From Sulfurospirillum sp. UBA4058 (GTDB lineage: Bacteria; Campylobacterota; Campylobacteria; Campylobacterales; Sulfurospirillaceae), in contig DFZK01000010.1 in the NCBI GenBank assembly GCA_002382085.1, positions 1 to 64,000 of the forward strand: a DNA stretch of 64,000 nucleotides. Direction: 5' to 3'. Position 1 is the stretch's first letter. Each line of letters starts with the position of its first letter. Position numbers and translations under genes: made by a program. The notes beneath the pieces were generated by a model. The model searched no databases. It saw only the letters and a list, made by a program, of their open reading frames with translations, and was not told the DNA's origin. Of this stretch, positions 62,035 to 64,000 are shown piece by piece.

Positions 62035-62607
62035 TTACCCCTCTTTGGCATCTGCCAACACCAGTGCGAACAAGACATTGACACCGTGCTTTTTGAGTGT
62101 TTCATGCGCCTCTTCCAACGTACTTCCCGTAGTGATAATGTCGTCGATCAAAATAGCGTCTATTTCACCTTTACATGTAACGATAAAATCCCGTTTATTG
62201 GCTTGCCTAAAGGCTCTGCTTTTACCCGAATAACTCTGATGGTTTTGTGCTCTTAAACTCCCGTACAACGGTGTTAAAAAAGGCTGGGTCGCTTTGGCTA
62301 AAATCGCGCTGTGCGAATAGCCGTGTCTCACATGATCGTCAATGGGAACGGCGCAAATGCCGCTTGGGAACTCAAAGGTTTTTAGAAACTCAAAAAAAGT
62401 GTGCTTTCCAAGTTGTGCGAAAATCTTTGCGCCGACATAGGTGTGTTTGGTGTGAAGCAATGGGGCAATGTCGTGATAGCCGTAGAAAGAATAGACTTTA
62501 AGTCCGCTCGGCAAAATTCGAAAAGCAGGCATTGGGGCTAAAATAGTTTGCAGGCACGTTTTGCAAAGCGGTTGCCAACTGAGCTTTAAACAAAGATGGC
62601 AACGCAT
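62035..62607 (-). CDS. comF: ComF-family phosphoribosyltransferase
   Basis: The 190-residue protein begins with a zinc finger (CHLC ... CKTC, residues 3-18) and has the PRPP-binding motif AILIDDIITTGSTLEEA near residue 150. This is the ComF/GntX type, which in naturally transformable bacteria is involved in DNA uptake. It follows lepA with 12 bases between them. An exact TTACATGTAA (62171-62180) is in its coding sequence, encoding TCK. Confidence 0.88.
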   Translation of the reverse strand: MRCHLCLKLSWQPLCKTCLQTILAPMPAFRILPSGLKVYSFYGYHDIAPLLHTKHTYVGAKIFAQLGKHTFFEFLKTFEFPSGICAVPIDDHVRHGYSHSAILAKATQPFLTPLYGSLRAQNHQSYSGKSRAFRQANKRDFIVTCKGEIDAILIDDIITTGSTLEEAHETLKKHGVNVLFALVLADAKEG

Positions 62608-62619
62608 GACATGTAAGAA

Positions 62620-64000
62620 TCAGTCGATTTTAAGAATGGTTAAAAACGCTTCTTGCGGGAGTTGGACTTTCCCGATCGATTTCATACGCTTTTTACCCTC
62701 TTTTTGTTTTTCCAATAACTTTCGTTTACGGGTAATATCGCCGCCGTAACATTTCGCCGTGACGTTTTTTCCCATCGATTTGACGGTCTCTCTCGCGATG
62801 ACTTTGTTACCGATGCTCGCTTGAATCGCCACTTCGAAAAGTTGTCGCGGAACGATCTCTTTCATCGCTTTGACAAAGTCGCGTCCTCTGCTTTGAGCAC
62901 TAATGCGAGGTACGATAATCGAAAGGGCATCTACGACTTCGCCCGCCACTAAGACGTCGAGTTTGACCAGATCGCCCGCTTGATAGCCGATCGGCTCGTA
63001 ATCAAAACTCGCGTATCCTTTACTGACCGACTTGAGCTTGTCGTAAAAATCCATCACGATTTCATTGAGCGGAATTTCATACTCCAAAAGCACGCGCTCG
63101 GGACTCAAATAGTCCATCTTTTTTTGAAGCCCGCGTTTGTTGTTCATCAAAATAATGATATTACCTAAAAATTCACTCGGCGTTAAAACGGTTGCTTTGA
63201 CATAAGGCTCTTGAATCTCTTCGATCTCGTTAACCGGCGGTAATTCGCTGGGATTTTGAATATCCAAACTCGTACCTTTGGTCGTAACGACTTTATAGGT
63301 AACGGTCGGTGCGGTGGCAATCAAATCAAGATCAAACTCCCGCTCCAAACGCTCTTTGATGACTTCCATATGCAAAAGTCCCAAAAAGCCGACGCGAAAG
63401 CCAAAGCCAAGGGCGGCAGAGGTTTCAGGCTCGTATGAGATGCTTGAGTCATTGAGTTTGAGCTTATCTAACGCATCTCTGAGTTCTTCAAATTTGTCGG
63501 TTTCAATCGGATAAAGTCCGGCAAAAACGAACTGTTTGACTTGTTTAAAGCCGCCGACCGCTTCGGCGGTTTTGCGTTTGGCATCGGTAATCGTATCGCC
63601 GACTTGGACGTCGCCGACGTTTTTCAGACCCAAAACGACAATGCCCACTTCGCCCGTTTTAATTTCGTTTGTTTTTTGCATCGCCAAAGGGTGCGGGTAC
63701 ATGAGATTTAAAACTTCGTGTTTTTTACCCGTTCCCATGACGTAGACTTCCTGCCCCTTGACGATCGTCCCGTCGTAAACGCGTACCAAAGCCAAAGCTC
63801 CCAAATAGTTGTCAAACCAGCTATCGTAGATCAACGCTTTGGTCGGTGCATTTTCATCGCCCGTGGGGGCTGGGATTTTATCCACCAAGGTATCAAGCAG
63901 TTCTCTAATGCCGATACCGCTTTTTGCACTCACGCTTAGCGCCTCGGAACAATCAAGTCCGATGGTATGCTCGATTTCGTCTTTTACGCGTTCAGGATCC
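62620..64000 (-). CDS. lepA: Translation factor LepA/EF-4 (5' end outside window)
   Basis: The last roughly 459 residues of LepA are present; the N-terminal GTPase motifs lie beyond 64000. Visible are SAKSGIGIRELLDTLVDKIP (end of G domain), the domain II region YDSWFDNYLGALALVRVYDG, and the LepA-specific C-terminal domain with ARETVKSMGKNVTAKCYGGD and KRKLLEKQKEGKKRMK. EF-4 back-translocates or remodels stalled ribosomes. The frame is open to the window edge. Confidence 0.96.
   Translation of the reverse strand, partial: DPERVKDEIEHTIGLDCSEALSVSAKSGIGIRELLDTLVDKIPAPTGDENAPTKALIYDSWFDNYLGALALVRVYDGTIVKGQEVYVMGTGKKHEVLNLMYPHPLAMQKTNEIKTGEVGIVVLGLKNVGDVQVGDTITDAKRKTAEAVGGFKQVKQFVFAGLYPIETDKFEELRDALDKLKLNDSSISYEPETSAALGFGFRVGFLGLLHMEVIKERLEREFDLDLIATAPTVTYKVVTTKGTSLDIQNPSELPPVNEIEEIQEPYVKATVLTPSEFLGNIIILMNNKRGLQKKMDYLSPERVLLEYEIPLNEIVMDFYDKLKSVSKGYASFDYEPIGYQAGDLVKLDVLVAGEVVDALSIIVPRISAQSRGRDFVKAMKEIVPRQLFEVAIQASIGNKVIARETVKSMGKNVTAKCYGGDITRKRKLLEKQKEGKKRMKSIGKVQLPQEAFLTILKID

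Overview
The window reads as chromosome of a free-living Campylobacterota (epsilonproteobacterial) bacterium, most like Sulfurospirillum. The assignment is an inference from three things: gene order (four tRNAs, tuf, rpmG, tRNA-Trp, secE, nusG, rplK, rplA; and gyrA, flgP, flgQ, flgR), protein style (HQWRQPLN-type histidine kinases, L33 with three cysteines), and abundant c-di-GMP and chemotaxis signalling. Almost all bases are coding. No gene-free stretch exceeds 300 bases; the longest gaps are 16994-17266, 21624-21888, 7558-7794 and 24024-24238.

Layout. 1-4213 (minus strand): translation operon from a consensus promoter at 4185-4213 through tRNA-Thr, Tyr, Gly, Thr, tuf, rpmG, tRNA-Trp, secE, nusG, rplK and rplA. 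4265-7557: YaaA-like protein, small coiled-coil membrane protein, PAS-PAS-GGDEF-EAL protein. 7795-16052: Liv-type amino-acid ABC transporter (livK-H-M-G-F) running into bifunctional PutA, with lower CpG content than its surroundings. 16120-26762: accessory genes, namely a ribbon-helix-helix gene pair, SDR, VF530 protein, EamA exporter, NodB-like protein, the two halves of a D-glutamate-cyclase-like system, thioredoxin, a HARE-HTH/nuclease-like islet and a GGDEF-EAL protein. 26847-32329: PhoX-like protein divergent from a dihaem Ca-loop protein, then two DJ-1/PfpI proteins and a glyoxalase-fold protein. 32374-33915: AT-rich P-loop ATPase islet. 34060-39756: DDAH-like hydrolase, phosphoketolase, repeat protein, lactate/malate-type dehydrogenase. 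39830-47913: signalling block (GGDEF-EAL, chemoreceptor, response regulator, 7TM histidine kinase, MipA/OmpV outer-membrane protein, AraC regulator). 48012-52938: acetyltransferase, tRNA-Asn, TAXI-TRAP transporter, radical SAM protein. 52993-60210 (minus): gyrA, flgP, flgQ, flgR, asd, yqhA, hemE. 60270-61115: REP-associated tyrosine transposase between exact inverted repeats. 61132-64000: two small genes, comF and the 3' part of lepA.

The window-wide signal that ordinary annotation does not explain is the palindrome TTACATGTAA. I find 15 exact copies, in and between genes, plus many one-mismatch copies; several are paired into hairpins at gene ends. Candidate defence or mobile modules are the HARE-HTH/PD-(D/E)XK islet, the Sll1717-type ATPase islet and the ribbon-helix-helix pair. 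Coordinates and motif readings were made by eye; family names come from recognised motifs, not from database searches.
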